41,987 nt of DNA from the NCBI GenBank assembly GCA_031180665.1, contig JAPSLP010000040.1, positions 1-41,987 on the forward strand, in the 5' to 3' direction. This DNA is from Cupriavidus sp. (GTDB lineage: Bacteria; Pseudomonadota; Gammaproteobacteria; Burkholderiales; Burkholderiaceae). Positions 16,895-25,242 of this stretch are shown piece after piece. Under the pieces are notes generated by a model, which was given only the letters and a program-made list of their open reading frames with translations, had not been told where the DNA came from and ran no database searches. The translations under genes were made by a program, and so were the position numbers. Each line of letters opens with the position of its first letter. Within the stretch, counting starts at the first letter, position 1.

Positions 16895-18106
16895 ATGAAC
16901 CCGCGCCTCGATTTGCTGCAGCCCTACCCGTTCGAGAAACTGAAGGCACTGTTTGCCGGAATCGAGCCCAACGGTGCGCTGCGGCCGATCAGTTTCGGCA
17001 TCGGCGAGCCCAAGCATCCGACCCCGCGCTTCATCCGCGATGCGCTGGCCGAGTCGCTTGGCGGGCTGGCGAATTATCCCACAACGGCCGGTTCCGAAAC
17101 GCTGCGCCAATGCATCGCGAGCTGGCTGGAACGCCGCTACGGCCTGCCCCGCGTCGACCCCGCCAGCCAGGTGCTGCCGGTGACCGGCTCGCGCGAGGCG
17201 CTGTTCGCCTTCGCCCAGACCGTGGTCGACGGCACCCGCCCCGGCGCGCTGGTGCTGTGCCCGAACCCCTTCTATCAGATCTACGAGGGCGCCGCGCTGC
17301 TGGCCGGCGCCACGCCGGTGTTCGCCAACAGCGATCCCGCACGCAATTTCGCCCCCGCCTTCGACCGCATTGCGGACGACGTCTGGCCGCGCGTGCAGCT
17401 GGTCTATATCTGCTCGCCGGGCAATCCCACCGGCGCGGTGCTGTCGCTGGAAGACTGGCGCCAGCTGTTCGCGCTGTCGGACCGCCACGGCTTCGTGATC
17501 GCCTCCGACGAGTGCTACTCCGAAATCTATTTCGACGAAGGCAAGGCGCCGCTGGGCGCGCTGGAGGCGGCGCACCGGCTGGGCCGGGGCTTCGAGCGGC
17601 TGGTGATGTTCTCCAGCCTGTCCAAGCGCTCGAACGTGCCGGGCCTGCGCTCGGGCTTCGTCGCCGGCGACGCGGCGCTGCTGGGCCGCTTCCTGCTGTA
17701 TCGGACCTATCATGGCGGCGCGATGAACCCGGCGGTGCAGAGCGCCAGCGTGGCGGCCTGGAACGACGAGGCGCACGTGCGCGAGAACCGCGCCGCCTAT
17801 GTCGCCAAGTTCGCCGAGGTCACGCCGATGCTGGCCGAGGTGCTGGACGTCGCGCTGCCCGACGCAGGCTTCTATCTGTGGGCCGACGTCTCGCGCACCG
17901 GCCTGACCGACACCGAGTTCGCCGCGCGGCTCTATGCCGAGCAGCACCTGACCGTGCTGCCCGGCAGCTATCTGGCGCGCGAGGCCGACGGCTTCAATCC
18001 GGGCGCCAATCGCGTGCGGATGGCGCTGGTGGCGACGCCGGAGGAATGCCGCGAGGGCGCCGAGCGCATCGTCGCCTTCTGCCGGGGCCTGGCGGGCCGC
18101 GGCTGA
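16895..18106 (+). CDS. dapC: succinyldiaminopimelate transaminase
   Basis: PLP enzyme of the succinylase branch of lysine/meso-diaminopimelate synthesis; converts N-succinyl-2-amino-6-ketopimelate to N-succinyl-LL-diaminopimelate with glutamate. The 403 aa have the fold-type I aminotransferase motifs: SFGIGEPKHPTP near the N-terminus, SPGNPTGAV, SDECYSEIYF (cofactor Asp and Tyr) and the PLP lysine K244 in SSLSKRSNVPGLRSGF. The specific assignment rests on the N-terminus typical of DapC (MNPRLDLLQPYPFEKL) and on dapD and dapE following on the same strand. It is preceded by the 9-bp minisatellite and a TATAAT box. Confidence 0.95.
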   Translation: MNPRLDLLQPYPFEKLKALFAGIEPNGALRPISFGIGEPKHPTPRFIRDALAESLGGLANYPTTAGSETLRQCIASWLERRYGLPRVDPASQVLPVTGSREALFAFAQTVVDGTRPGALVLCPNPFYQIYEGAALLAGATPVFANSDPARNFAPAFDRIADDVWPRVQLVYICSPGNPTGAVLSLEDWRQLFALSDRHGFVIASDECYSEIYFDEGKAPLGALEAAHRLGRGFERLVMFSSLSKRSNVPGLRSGFVAGDAALLGRFLLYRTYHGGAMNPAVQSASVAAWNDEAHVRENRAAYVAKFAEVTPMLAEVLDVALPDAGFYLWADVSRTGLTDTEFAARLYAEQHLTVLPGSYLAREADGFNPGANRVRMALVATPEECREGAERIVAFCRGLAGRG

Positions 18107-18258
18107 TCCGAGCGGAGCGCGATTCGCCTCCGATTCGATCCCGGGATTCGCCCCTTGGATCTGGAATCAGCCGCAATATCCGTCCCAATATCGGCCGCCG
18201 AGCGCAACCCGGCGCGGCGGCCACGAATTCAACCACGACAACACGCGAAGAAACGCAT

Positions 18259-19086
<828 letters not shown>

Positions 19087-19088
19087 TG

Positions 19089-19124
19089 ACAGCGCGGTGG
19101 CGGCCCGCGTGCCGCCGCCGCTGT
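19089..19124 (+). terminator. hairpin after dapD
   Basis: ACAGCG (19089-19094) pairs with CGCTGT (19119-19124), and an inner GGCGGC/GCCGCC stem continues after a small internal loop. No T-run follows. It may partly terminate or protect the dapD message. Confidence 0.35.
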
Positions 19125-19184
19125 CCGCTGCGTTCCCCCTCGCCCCGAGCGGTGCACCGCGCCGGCTCCCACGTGAGGTGACCC

Positions 19185-19592
19185 ATGCCCTCCCTTCGCA
19201 AGCGATTCATGGCCCTGGACCCCGCTACCGTCAGCACCGTGCTGTCCCTGCTGCCGACCATTCTCGAGCAGGCCAACAAGACCATCGAGAAGTTCAAGAA
19301 GGGCAAGCGCAAGGACGAGCCGGCCGACGGCGGCGACGGCATGCCGGCGCCCGATCCGCAGGAACTGGCGCGCCAGCTGGCCGCGCGCGTCGCCGAGCTG
19401 GAAACGGCCGCGATGCAGCAGGCCGAGAACGTCAAGCTGCTCGCGGAACAGCATGCGATCACCATCGACGCGCTGCGCAAGGAAGCGGCGCGGCTGGACC
19501 GCCGGCTGCGGCTGATGACCGGGGTGGCGATGGCCGGCTTCGCGCTGGGCCTGCCCGCGCTGGTGGTCGCCATCAACCTGCTGCTGCGCTGA
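19185..19592 (+). CDS. hypothetical coiled-coil protein with C-terminal membrane anchor, 135 aa
   Basis: Family not named with confidence. The start is chosen by GAGGTGA just upstream; MALDPATVS at 19209 is an alternative. Visible features: an N-terminal amphipathic stretch (PATVSTVLSLLPTILEQANKTIEKF), a Lys/Asp-rich linker (KKGKRKDEPADGGDG), a coiled coil of about residues 62-105 (ELARQLAARVAELETAAMQQ), and one transmembrane helix near the C-terminus (about 113-134). It probably sits in the inner membrane with most of the protein cytoplasmic. It lies between dapD and the YffB-like gene with ~97-bp gaps, so it is likely co-transcribed with lysine genes. A role cannot be inferred. Confidence 0.8.
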   Translation: MPSLRKRFMALDPATVSTVLSLLPTILEQANKTIEKFKKGKRKDEPADGGDGMPAPDPQELARQLAARVAELETAAMQQAENVKLLAEQHAITIDALRKEAARLDRRLRLMTGVAMAGFALGLPALVVAINLLLR

Positions 19593-19688
19593 ACCGGCAG
19601 CGGCACGCGCCATCGCCGCCCTCATCTCATCGTCCATCGCCGCCATCGCGCCTCGCTCCCCCTGCCAACGATGCATTTCTCATCCGCC

Positions 19689-20042
19689 ATGACCGTCCAG
19701 CTCTACGGCATCCCCAACTGCGATACCGTCAAGAAAGCCCGCACCTGGCTCGAAGCCAACGGCGTCGACTACGCCTTCCACGATTTCAAGAAGCAGGGCG
19801 TCGACGAGGCGATGCTGCGCCGCTGGCTGAAACAGGTGCCACTGTCGCTGCTGCTCAATCGCAAGGGCACCACCTGGCGCGCCCTGCCGGACGCCGACAA
19901 GGCGCTGGCCGAGCACGCCGATGGCGCGATCGCGCTGATGCAGCGCAGCCCCTCGCTGATCAAGCGGCCGGTACTCGAGCATGACGGCGCGGTCGCGGTC
20001 GGCTTTGCCGCGGACCAGTACGCCGCGCGTTTCCAGGGCTGA
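19689..20042 (+). CDS. yffB: ArsC/Spx-family protein, YffB-like
   Basis: Small thioredoxin-fold protein of the ArsC family; E. coli YffB, also next to dapE, is thought to be a glutathione-dependent thiol reductase rather than a true arsenate reductase. The 117 aa (from MTVQLYGIPNCDTVKKA) keep the active-site Cys C11 in NCDTVKKAR and the conserved SPSLIKRPVL (R93-P94). The second Cys residues of classical ArsC are absent. An in-frame ATG at 19671 would add six residues. The yffB-dapE pairing, conserved between beta- and gammaproteobacteria, supports a link to lysine metabolism or simply to the operon. Confidence 0.9.
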   Translation: MTVQLYGIPNCDTVKKARTWLEANGVDYAFHDFKKQGVDEAMLRRWLKQVPLSLLLNRKGTTWRALPDADKALAEHADGAIALMQRSPSLIKRPVLEHDGAVAVGFAADQYAARFQG

Positions 20043-20114
20043 GCCCGCCGCCTGCCGGATGGCCCGTTCGTTCCATTGCCTGCCTTCGACTGCCCGATCC
20101 ACCATCGCCGCCCC

Positions 20115-21296
20115 ATGACCTCCAACGCCCCGACCACGCCCGAAGCCAACCCCACGCTGGCGCTGACCGAAGACCTGATCCGCCGCCAGTCGGTGACCCC
20201 CGCCGACGAAGGCTGCCAGGCCGTGCTGCAGGCGCGGCTGACCGCGCTCGGCTTCACCTGCGAATCGCTGGTCAGCGGTCCGGACTCGTTCCGCGTCACC
20301 AACCTGTGGGCCGTCAAGCGCGGCCGGCTGGGCACGGACGGCAAGCTGCTGGCCTTCGCCGGCCACACCGACGTGGTGCCGACCGGCCCGCTGGAGCAAT
20401 GGACCTCGCCGCCGTTCGAGCCGACCCATCGCGACGGCAAGCTGTACGGCCGCGGCGCCGCCGACATGAAGACCTCGATCGCGGGCTTCGTGGTGGCGAT
20501 CGAGGAATTCCTGCAGGCCCATCCGGACCATGCCGGCTCGATCGCGCTCCTGATCACCAGCGACGAGGAAGGCCCGGCCCACGACGGCACCGTCAAGGTG
20601 GTACAGGCCCTGCAGGCCCGCGGCGAACGGCTCGATTACTGCGTGGTCGGCGAGCCGACCTCGGTCGATACGCTTGGCGACATGGTCAAGAACGGCCGGC
20701 GCGGCTCGCTGTCCGGCAAGCTGACCGTCAAGGGCGTGCAGGGCCATATCGCCTATCCGCACCTGGCGCGCAACCCGATCCATCTGGCCGCGCCGGCACT
20801 GACCGAACTGGTCGGCGAGCGCTGGGACGACGGCAACGAGTATTTCCCGCCGACCACCTGGCAGATGTCGAACATCCACGCGGGCACCGGCGCGACCAAC
20901 GTGATCCCCGGCCACGTGACGATCGATTTCAACTTCCGCTTCTCGACGGCCAGCACGCCGGAGCAGCTGAAGGCCCGCGTGCACGCGATCCTCGATCGCC
21001 ACGGGCTCGAATACCAGCTCGACTGGACGCTGGGCGGCGAACCGTTCCTGACGCCGCGCGGCGAGCTGTCGGAGGCGATGGCCGCGGCGATCGCCGCCGA
21101 GACCGGCGTGCAGACCGAACTGTCGACCACCGGTGGCACCTCGGATGGCCGCTTCATTGCGAAGCTGTGCCCGCAGGTGATCGAGTTCGGCCCGCCCAAC
21201 GCGAGCATCCACAAGATCGACGAGCACGTCGAAGTGCGCTTCATCGAGCCGCTGAAGAACATCTATCGCGGCGTGCTGGAACGGCTGATCGCCTGA
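20115..21296 (+). CDS. dapE: succinyl-diaminopimelate desuccinylase
   Basis: Di-zinc M20 hydrolase that releases succinate to give LL-diaminopimelate, following DapC in the same branch. The 393 aa (from MTSNAPTTPEANPT; E. coli 375) contain H84 and D86 in AGHTDVVPTG, bridging D117 in GAADMKTS, catalytic/ligand E151-E152 in TSDEEGP, the VGEPTS loop, TGGTSDGRF and the terminal ligand H366 in SIHKIDEHV. An ATG at 20076 would add 13 residues with no family similarity. It is 72 bp after yffB and 50 bp before prmB. Confidence 0.97.
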   Translation: MTSNAPTTPEANPTLALTEDLIRRQSVTPADEGCQAVLQARLTALGFTCESLVSGPDSFRVTNLWAVKRGRLGTDGKLLAFAGHTDVVPTGPLEQWTSPPFEPTHRDGKLYGRGAADMKTSIAGFVVAIEEFLQAHPDHAGSIALLITSDEEGPAHDGTVKVVQALQARGERLDYCVVGEPTSVDTLGDMVKNGRRGSLSGKLTVKGVQGHIAYPHLARNPIHLAAPALTELVGERWDDGNEYFPPTTWQMSNIHAGTGATNVIPGHVTIDFNFRFSTASTPEQLKARVHAILDRHGLEYQLDWTLGGEPFLTPRGELSEAMAAAIAAETGVQTELSTTGGTSDGRFIAKLCPQVIEFGPPNASIHKIDEHVEVRFIEPLKNIYRGVLERLIA

Positions 21297-21346
21297 GCGA
21301 TCCTGCCGTTACTGCGCCGCCCCATCCCCCCCAACCACTCTGCGCC

Positions 21347-22249
21347 ATGGCCACCGCCTCTCCCCTGTCCACCGTCCGCGATCTGCTGCGCCTGGCGGTG
21401 TCGCGCTTCACCCAGGCCGGCCTGTCGTTCGGGCACGGCACCGACAACGCCTACGACGAGGCCGTCTACCTGATCCTGCATACGCTGCATCTGCCGCTCG
21501 ATACGCTCGACCCTTTCCTCGACGCGCGGCTGCTGCCCGAGGAAATCGCCGCGGTGATGGAGGTGATCCGCCGCCGCGTCGACGAGCGCGTGCCGGCGGC
21601 CTACATCACGCACGAGGCGTATATGCATGGACAGCGCTTCTATGTCGACGAGCGCGTGATCGTGCCGCGCAGCTTCATCGGCGAGCTGCTGCAGGACGGA
21701 CTGGCCCCGTGGGTCAACGACATCGAGGCGATCGGCCCGGTGCTGGAGCTGTGCACCGGCTCGGGCTGCCTGCCGATCCTGGCCGCGCAGGCCTGGCCGC
21801 ACGCGAGCATCGATGCGGTTGACATCTCCGCCGATGCGCTGGACGTGGCGCGCCGCAATGTCGCCGACTACGGCCTCGAGAACCGCATCCATCTGTATCA
21901 CGGCGACCTGTACGCGCCGCTGCCGGCGGGCGCGACCTACGACGTGATCCTGAGCAATCCGCCCTATGTGAACGAAGGCGCCATGCAGCGGCTGCCGGCC
22001 GAATACCAGGCCGAGCCGCGCATCGCGCTCGCCGGCGGCGACGACGGCATGGACGTGGTGCGCCGGATCGTGGCAGGCGCACGCGCCCGGCTCAACCCGG
22101 GCGGCGTGCTGGTGGTGGAGATCGGCAACGAGTTCGACCATGTCGAGGCCGCCTTCCCCGATCTGGAACTGATCTGGCTGGCGGTCAGCGCCGGCGAGGA
22201 GCAGGTGTTCCTGCTGACGTACGAGGCGCTGCAGGCGGCGGGCCTGTAA
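21347..22249 (+). CDS. prmB: 50S ribosomal protein L3 N(5)-glutamine methyltransferase
   Basis: SAM-dependent methyltransferase that modifies a glutamine of ribosomal protein L3. The 300 aa show a helical N-terminal domain (TVRDLLRLAVSRFTQAGLSFGHGTDNAYDEA, the PrmB type rather than PrmC), the SAM motif ELCTGSGCLPILAA and the catalytic SNPPYVNEG (N204-P-P-Y). E. coli PrmB is 310 aa. It is the last gene of the dap run, separated from dapE by 50 bp, and converges with the DUF2817 gene. Confidence 0.94.
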   Translation: MATASPLSTVRDLLRLAVSRFTQAGLSFGHGTDNAYDEAVYLILHTLHLPLDTLDPFLDARLLPEEIAAVMEVIRRRVDERVPAAYITHEAYMHGQRFYVDERVIVPRSFIGELLQDGLAPWVNDIEAIGPVLELCTGSGCLPILAAQAWPHASIDAVDISADALDVARRNVADYGLENRIHLYHGDLYAPLPAGATYDVILSNPPYVNEGAMQRLPAEYQAEPRIALAGGDDGMDVVRRIVAGARARLNPGGVLVVEIGNEFDHVEAAFPDLELIWLAVSAGEEQVFLLTYEALQAAGL

Positions 22250-22264
22250 GCGCGCCGGATTGTC

Positions 22265-22295
22265 GCGGCCGGGCCATTGCCTATTGCCCGGCCGC
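22265..22295. terminator. bidirectional terminator-like hairpin between prmB and the DUF2817 gene
   Basis: Perfect 10-bp arms GCGGCCGGGC (22265-22274) and GCCCGGCCGC (22286-22295) with an 11-base AT-rich loop. The right arm includes the last codons of the minus-strand gene, whose stop (22283-22281) lies in the loop. No long T-run is present. Confidence 0.45.
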
Positions 22296-23372
22296 CAGCG
22301 CCGCCGCCGCGGCCCGCACCGCGGTCGTGCACTGCTCGACCACCCCTTCGCGCCAGTCGTCGGCGTCGCCATAGAAGGCCCGCCACATGCCCTGGCGGAT
22401 CAGCGCGCGCTGCGTGTTGTCGGCATCGGGATGCAGATGCAGCCAGTGGTCGCCGCGCAGCGCCTGCAATACGTCGGGCAGCGGCAAGGTGCCGAACTCC
22501 AGCGCGATGCCGGCAAAGTCGATGCCGGGCAGCGTATCCGGAACGGCGTGCCAGGCCAGCCCCGTCAAATTGGCCGAGGTCGACGAACCGTCGTACATCG
22601 AGGTCACGTGCTGGCCCCAGATCGCGCGGGTCCGCTCCAGTTGCGCCACATCGTCCGGCCCCATATAGATCGGCTCGCCATAGCCCCATGGGCCGAGCCC
22701 GGTATGGATGTCGATCCAGCGCAGCCCGGTCCGTCCCGCGCCGTAGCGCGCGAGAATGCGGCGCAGCGTGTAGTTGCTCCAGGTCGCCACGCGCCCGCCA
22801 TAGAACATGCCATGCGGATCGTCGTACTGGCCCGCGCTGACGGCGGCCTGGTACCAGCTCATGCCGCGCTCGGCGATTGCGCGGGCCAGCCCCGCCTCGT
22901 CCTGCTCCGACGGCGGCCAGTGCGCGGGCAGCAGCAGCGGCGCGACATCGGCATAGGCGGCGTTATGCGGCAGAGGGCGCGTGAAATCCATGAAGTTGCG
23001 GTTCAGGTCGACGTTGTCCTCGTTGACCCGGCGCATGTGCGAGAAGCCGAAGGGGTTGACCGCATGCACCAGCAGCAGCGCCGCGCCGGCCTTGGCGCAC
23101 TGCTGCAGCAGCGTGGCATCGTGGAGCAGCGCGATCTGCGCGCCGGAGCCGCAGAAGCCCTCGACGCCGTGCATCGCGCAGGTGACCAGGATCAGATGGC
23201 GCGCATCGCGCGGGCCGATCCAGGCGACGTCCATCGCCAGTTCCTCGTCCTGCGCGCCGCGCCGCGTCGGGTGCGCGAACGGCGTGGGCACGTCGCCGAC
23301 GTTCTCGGCGGCGAGCCTGAACTTGGCGCGGGCTTCCTCGTAGCGGCTTGAAAAGCAATCGTGCAGCTGCAT
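22281..23372 (-). CDS. DUF2817 family, M14-like zinc carboxypeptidase
   Basis: Predicted zinc metallopeptidase related to M14 carboxypeptidases; substrate unknown. The 363 aa carry a complete-looking active site: H68 and E71 in AMHGVEGF, the substrate-binding DLNRNF (122-127), third zinc ligand H223 in WIDIHTGLGPWG and a candidate general base E292 in ALEFGTL. No signal peptide is seen, so a cytosolic location is likely. The start MQLHDCFSSRYEEARAKF is preceded by GGAGAGCC. It converges with prmB and is divergent from the DUF2165 gene. Confidence 0.88.
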   Translation of the reverse strand: MQLHDCFSSRYEEARAKFRLAAENVGDVPTPFAHPTRRGAQDEELAMDVAWIGPRDARHLILVTCAMHGVEGFCGSGAQIALLHDATLLQQCAKAGAALLLVHAVNPFGFSHMRRVNEDNVDLNRNFMDFTRPLPHNAAYADVAPLLLPAHWPPSEQDEAGLARAIAERGMSWYQAAVSAGQYDDPHGMFYGGRVATWSNYTLRRILARYGAGRTGLRWIDIHTGLGPWGYGEPIYMGPDDVAQLERTRAIWGQHVTSMYDGSSTSANLTGLAWHAVPDTLPGIDFAGIALEFGTLPLPDVLQALRGDHWLHLHPDADNTQRALIRQGMWRAFYGDADDWREGVVEQCTTAVRAAAAALAAGQ

Positions 23373-23673
23373 CGGTGGCTCTCCGGGGCGACCAGGATCG
23401 ATGACCGCATTAAACGCCATTCCGCCGCCGCGCGCCAGCCGGTACAATCCCGTCCGCACAAGGTTGGATCGATCCAGCGCGCCCGGCGCGGCTTCCCAGG
23501 CCCGCCACGCGTCTCAGGTAACACCAGTCCCGATCTCCAGCCGGATTTCGCCCAGCGCCCGTTGCGGGTCCCGCCTCATCCGTTCATTCCGACCGCTACG
23601 TCGCGCGACCGGCCCGGTTTGGCACGCCCATCCCGCCCGCGGACAGGCGGTCCTTCATCCTGAGACTGTCAAC
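23373..23673. other. 301-bp intergenic region, divergent promoters expected
   Basis: Between the divergent DUF2817 and DUF2165 genes. TACAAT at 23443-23448 with TTCCGC 17 bp upstream (23420-23425) is a weak plus-strand promoter candidate; if real, the DUF2165 leader is about 220 nt. No open frame with a ribosome binding site and no known RNA motif were recognised. Confidence 0.4.
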
Positions 23674-24183
23674 ATGATCCTGCGTTATTCCAAGATCGCC
23701 GCGGTATTGGCCATGGCCCTGTTCGCCTCGCTGGTGTCGTTCGGCAACATCACCGACTACGGCACCAACTTTGCGTTCGTCCAGCATGTGTTCCTGATGG
23801 ACACGACCTTCCCGGGCAACGGCATCATGTACCGCGCCATCCGTTCGCCGGTACTGCATCACGCCGGCTACATCGGCATCATCGCGCTCGAGACCGCCAC
23901 GGCCGTGCTGTGCTGGGCTGGCGGCATCGCGCTGTGGCGCGCGCGCCAGCAATCCCCGCATGCATTCCATCGGGCCAAGACCTTGGCGGTGGCCGGCCTC
24001 ACGCTCGGGTTCCTGACCTGGCAGGTCGCCTTCATGTCGATCGGCGGCGAATGGTTCGGCATGTGGATGTCGAAGGAATGGAACGGCGTGCCCGACGCGT
24101 TCCGGTTCTTCATCACGCTGCTGACGGTGCTGATCTACGTCAGCCTGCCGTACGACGACCTCGATCTCGCCGGCCGCCAGTAA
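23674..24183 (+). CDS. DUF2165 small integral membrane protein
   Basis: Uncharacterised inner-membrane protein of 169 aa. Four hydrophobic helices are visible at roughly 7-24, 66-87, 106-126 and 143-160. The family pattern is recognisable in SFGNITDYGTNFAFVQHVF, MYRAIRSP and GEWFGMWMSKEWNG. The Shine-Dalgarno is weak (GAGA). It ends one base before the stop of the convergent 263-aa gene, so the two transcripts must overlap at their 3' ends. Function is unknown. Confidence 0.88.
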   Translation: MILRYSKIAAVLAMALFASLVSFGNITDYGTNFAFVQHVFLMDTTFPGNGIMYRAIRSPVLHHAGYIGIIALETATAVLCWAGGIALWRARQQSPHAFHRAKTLAVAGLTLGFLTWQVAFMSIGGEWFGMWMSKEWNGVPDAFRFFITLLTVLIYVSLPYDDLDLAGRQ

Positions 24184-24184
24184 G

Positions 24185-24976
24185 TCAGTTCTCCCAATCG
24201 GCGTTCCTGGCGTTCCCCGCGTCCCTGGCGCCCGCCGCCCGCTGCGGCGGCGTGTCCAGCTGCCAGGCGCGTGGATGCAGCATGAGCCCGGCCGCCTCGC
24301 CCTGCGCGCGGGTCAACGTCAGATGGCGGGCCAGCCAATCCATCACGCCGCGCAGGAAGCGTTGCTGCTCGAGCCGTACCGCGTCGCGCAGCGCGCGTTC
24401 GAGTTGCACGTAGGCGGTGTAGACGTCGAGCAGATTCGCTGTCTTCAACGTCGCCGGCGTCGACGGGCTGCGCTCGATCGCCAGCACGCGACTGACCTGC
24501 TGCGCCGTCAGCACGCCGGTCTCGCGATAGGCCGCATACAGCGGCTCGAGCGGCGCGAAACGGACGCTGGGCTGCACGCGCGGCACGCCGGCGACCTTGT
24601 CCATGCGCAGCAGCAGATAACGGACCGCGGCGGCGTGCTGGCGCGCCTGTTCCCGCTCCCGGCCCGCAGTCGCACCGCGGCGCGGCCGCGCGTCGTCGCG
24701 CCAGGGCCCTGCGCCCGCGGCGCGCGCGGTGAAGTCGGGCACCCCATCGAGCAGGCCATGGCCGCCCAGCAGCCGCAGCGCGCAATCCGGGCCGCAGGCA
24801 TGCTCGTGCCCGGCCGCGTCGCGCAGGATATAGGCGTGGCCCGAGCCGATGCCGTGGCCCTTCTTGCCCGCCGCCATGTCGATACCCGAGCCGGCGCAGC
24901 GCGTGCCCGGCTCGACGAAATCCTTGCGGACGGCGGTCCAGGCGGAGTGAACAGCGGAAGCGGACTCTAGCGGCAT
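24185..24976 (-). CDS. hypothetical protein, 263 aa
   Basis: Not recognised. The product starts MPLESASAVHSAWTAVRKDF; the frame is open upstream and the Shine-Dalgarno is poor, so the start is uncertain. The N-terminal ~75 residues contain a Gly/His/Cys-rich block, GTRCAGSGIDMAAGKKGHG then HEHACGPDCALRLLGGHG, with C27, C61, C65 and several His that could bind metal (inference). A variable Arg-rich linker follows, and residues ~100-245 look helical (LLRMDKVAGV, TAYVQLERALRDAVRLEQQR). No membrane segment or signal peptide. It converges with the DUF2165 gene and is divergent from the ABC-F gene across 266 bp. Confidence 0.75.
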   Translation of the reverse strand: MPLESASAVHSAWTAVRKDFVEPGTRCAGSGIDMAAGKKGHGIGSGHAYILRDAAGHEHACGPDCALRLLGGHGLLDGVPDFTARAAGAGPWRDDARPRRGATAGREREQARQHAAAVRYLLLRMDKVAGVPRVQPSVRFAPLEPLYAAYRETGVLTAQQVSRVLAIERSPSTPATLKTANLLDVYTAYVQLERALRDAVRLEQQRFLRGVMDWLARHLTLTRAQGEAAGLMLHPRAWQLDTPPQRAAGARDAGNARNADWEN

Positions 24977-25187
24977 GCCTTGATTGCAGGGACAGCGGAA
25001 CGGAGAAAAGACGGTGAAGAGACGCCGGAAAGACGAAAAAAACGGCAGCGGGGGCGCATTGTCGCGCGAAAGCACGCCGGGCGCGATAGCCCCGCCGGGC
25101 CATGCGACGGCCGGGCGACGGCCAGGCGACGTCCCTGGGCCATCCCGCCCCGCCATCCTGCCCGCCATCGCGCCCGCCGCGCCGGGC

Positions 25188-25193
25188 TAAAAT
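25188..25193 (+). promoter_or_regulatory. -10 box of the ABC-F gene
   Basis: TAAAAT with a poor -35 (CCATCG at 25165-25170). The predicted start is near 25200, immediately before a hairpin at 25201-25219. Confidence 0.45.
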
Positions 25194-25200
25194 GCGCCCT

Positions 25201-25219
25201 GCCCGGCCTCGTGCCGGGC
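25201..25219 (+). promoter_or_regulatory. hairpin at the predicted 5' end of the ABC-F transcript
   Basis: GCCCGGC (25201-25207), loop CTCGT, GCCGGGC (25213-25219). The stem would start at or next to +1 of the message. Such 5' stems protect mRNA from decay; an attenuator is less likely as no T-run follows. Confidence 0.5.
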
Positions 25220-25242
25220 TCGACTTTCCATAGAAGACTCTC

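Noticed and set aside
16269..16898. Plus-strand frame with Lys-Pro-Ala repeats
   Set aside because: Its first part is antisense to the EamA gene, it has no ribosome binding site, and the repeat simply reflects the 9-bp minisatellite.
23373..23673. Possible riboswitch upstream of the DUF2165 gene
   Set aside because: No known aptamer consensus could be matched by eye; only a long leader can be supported.
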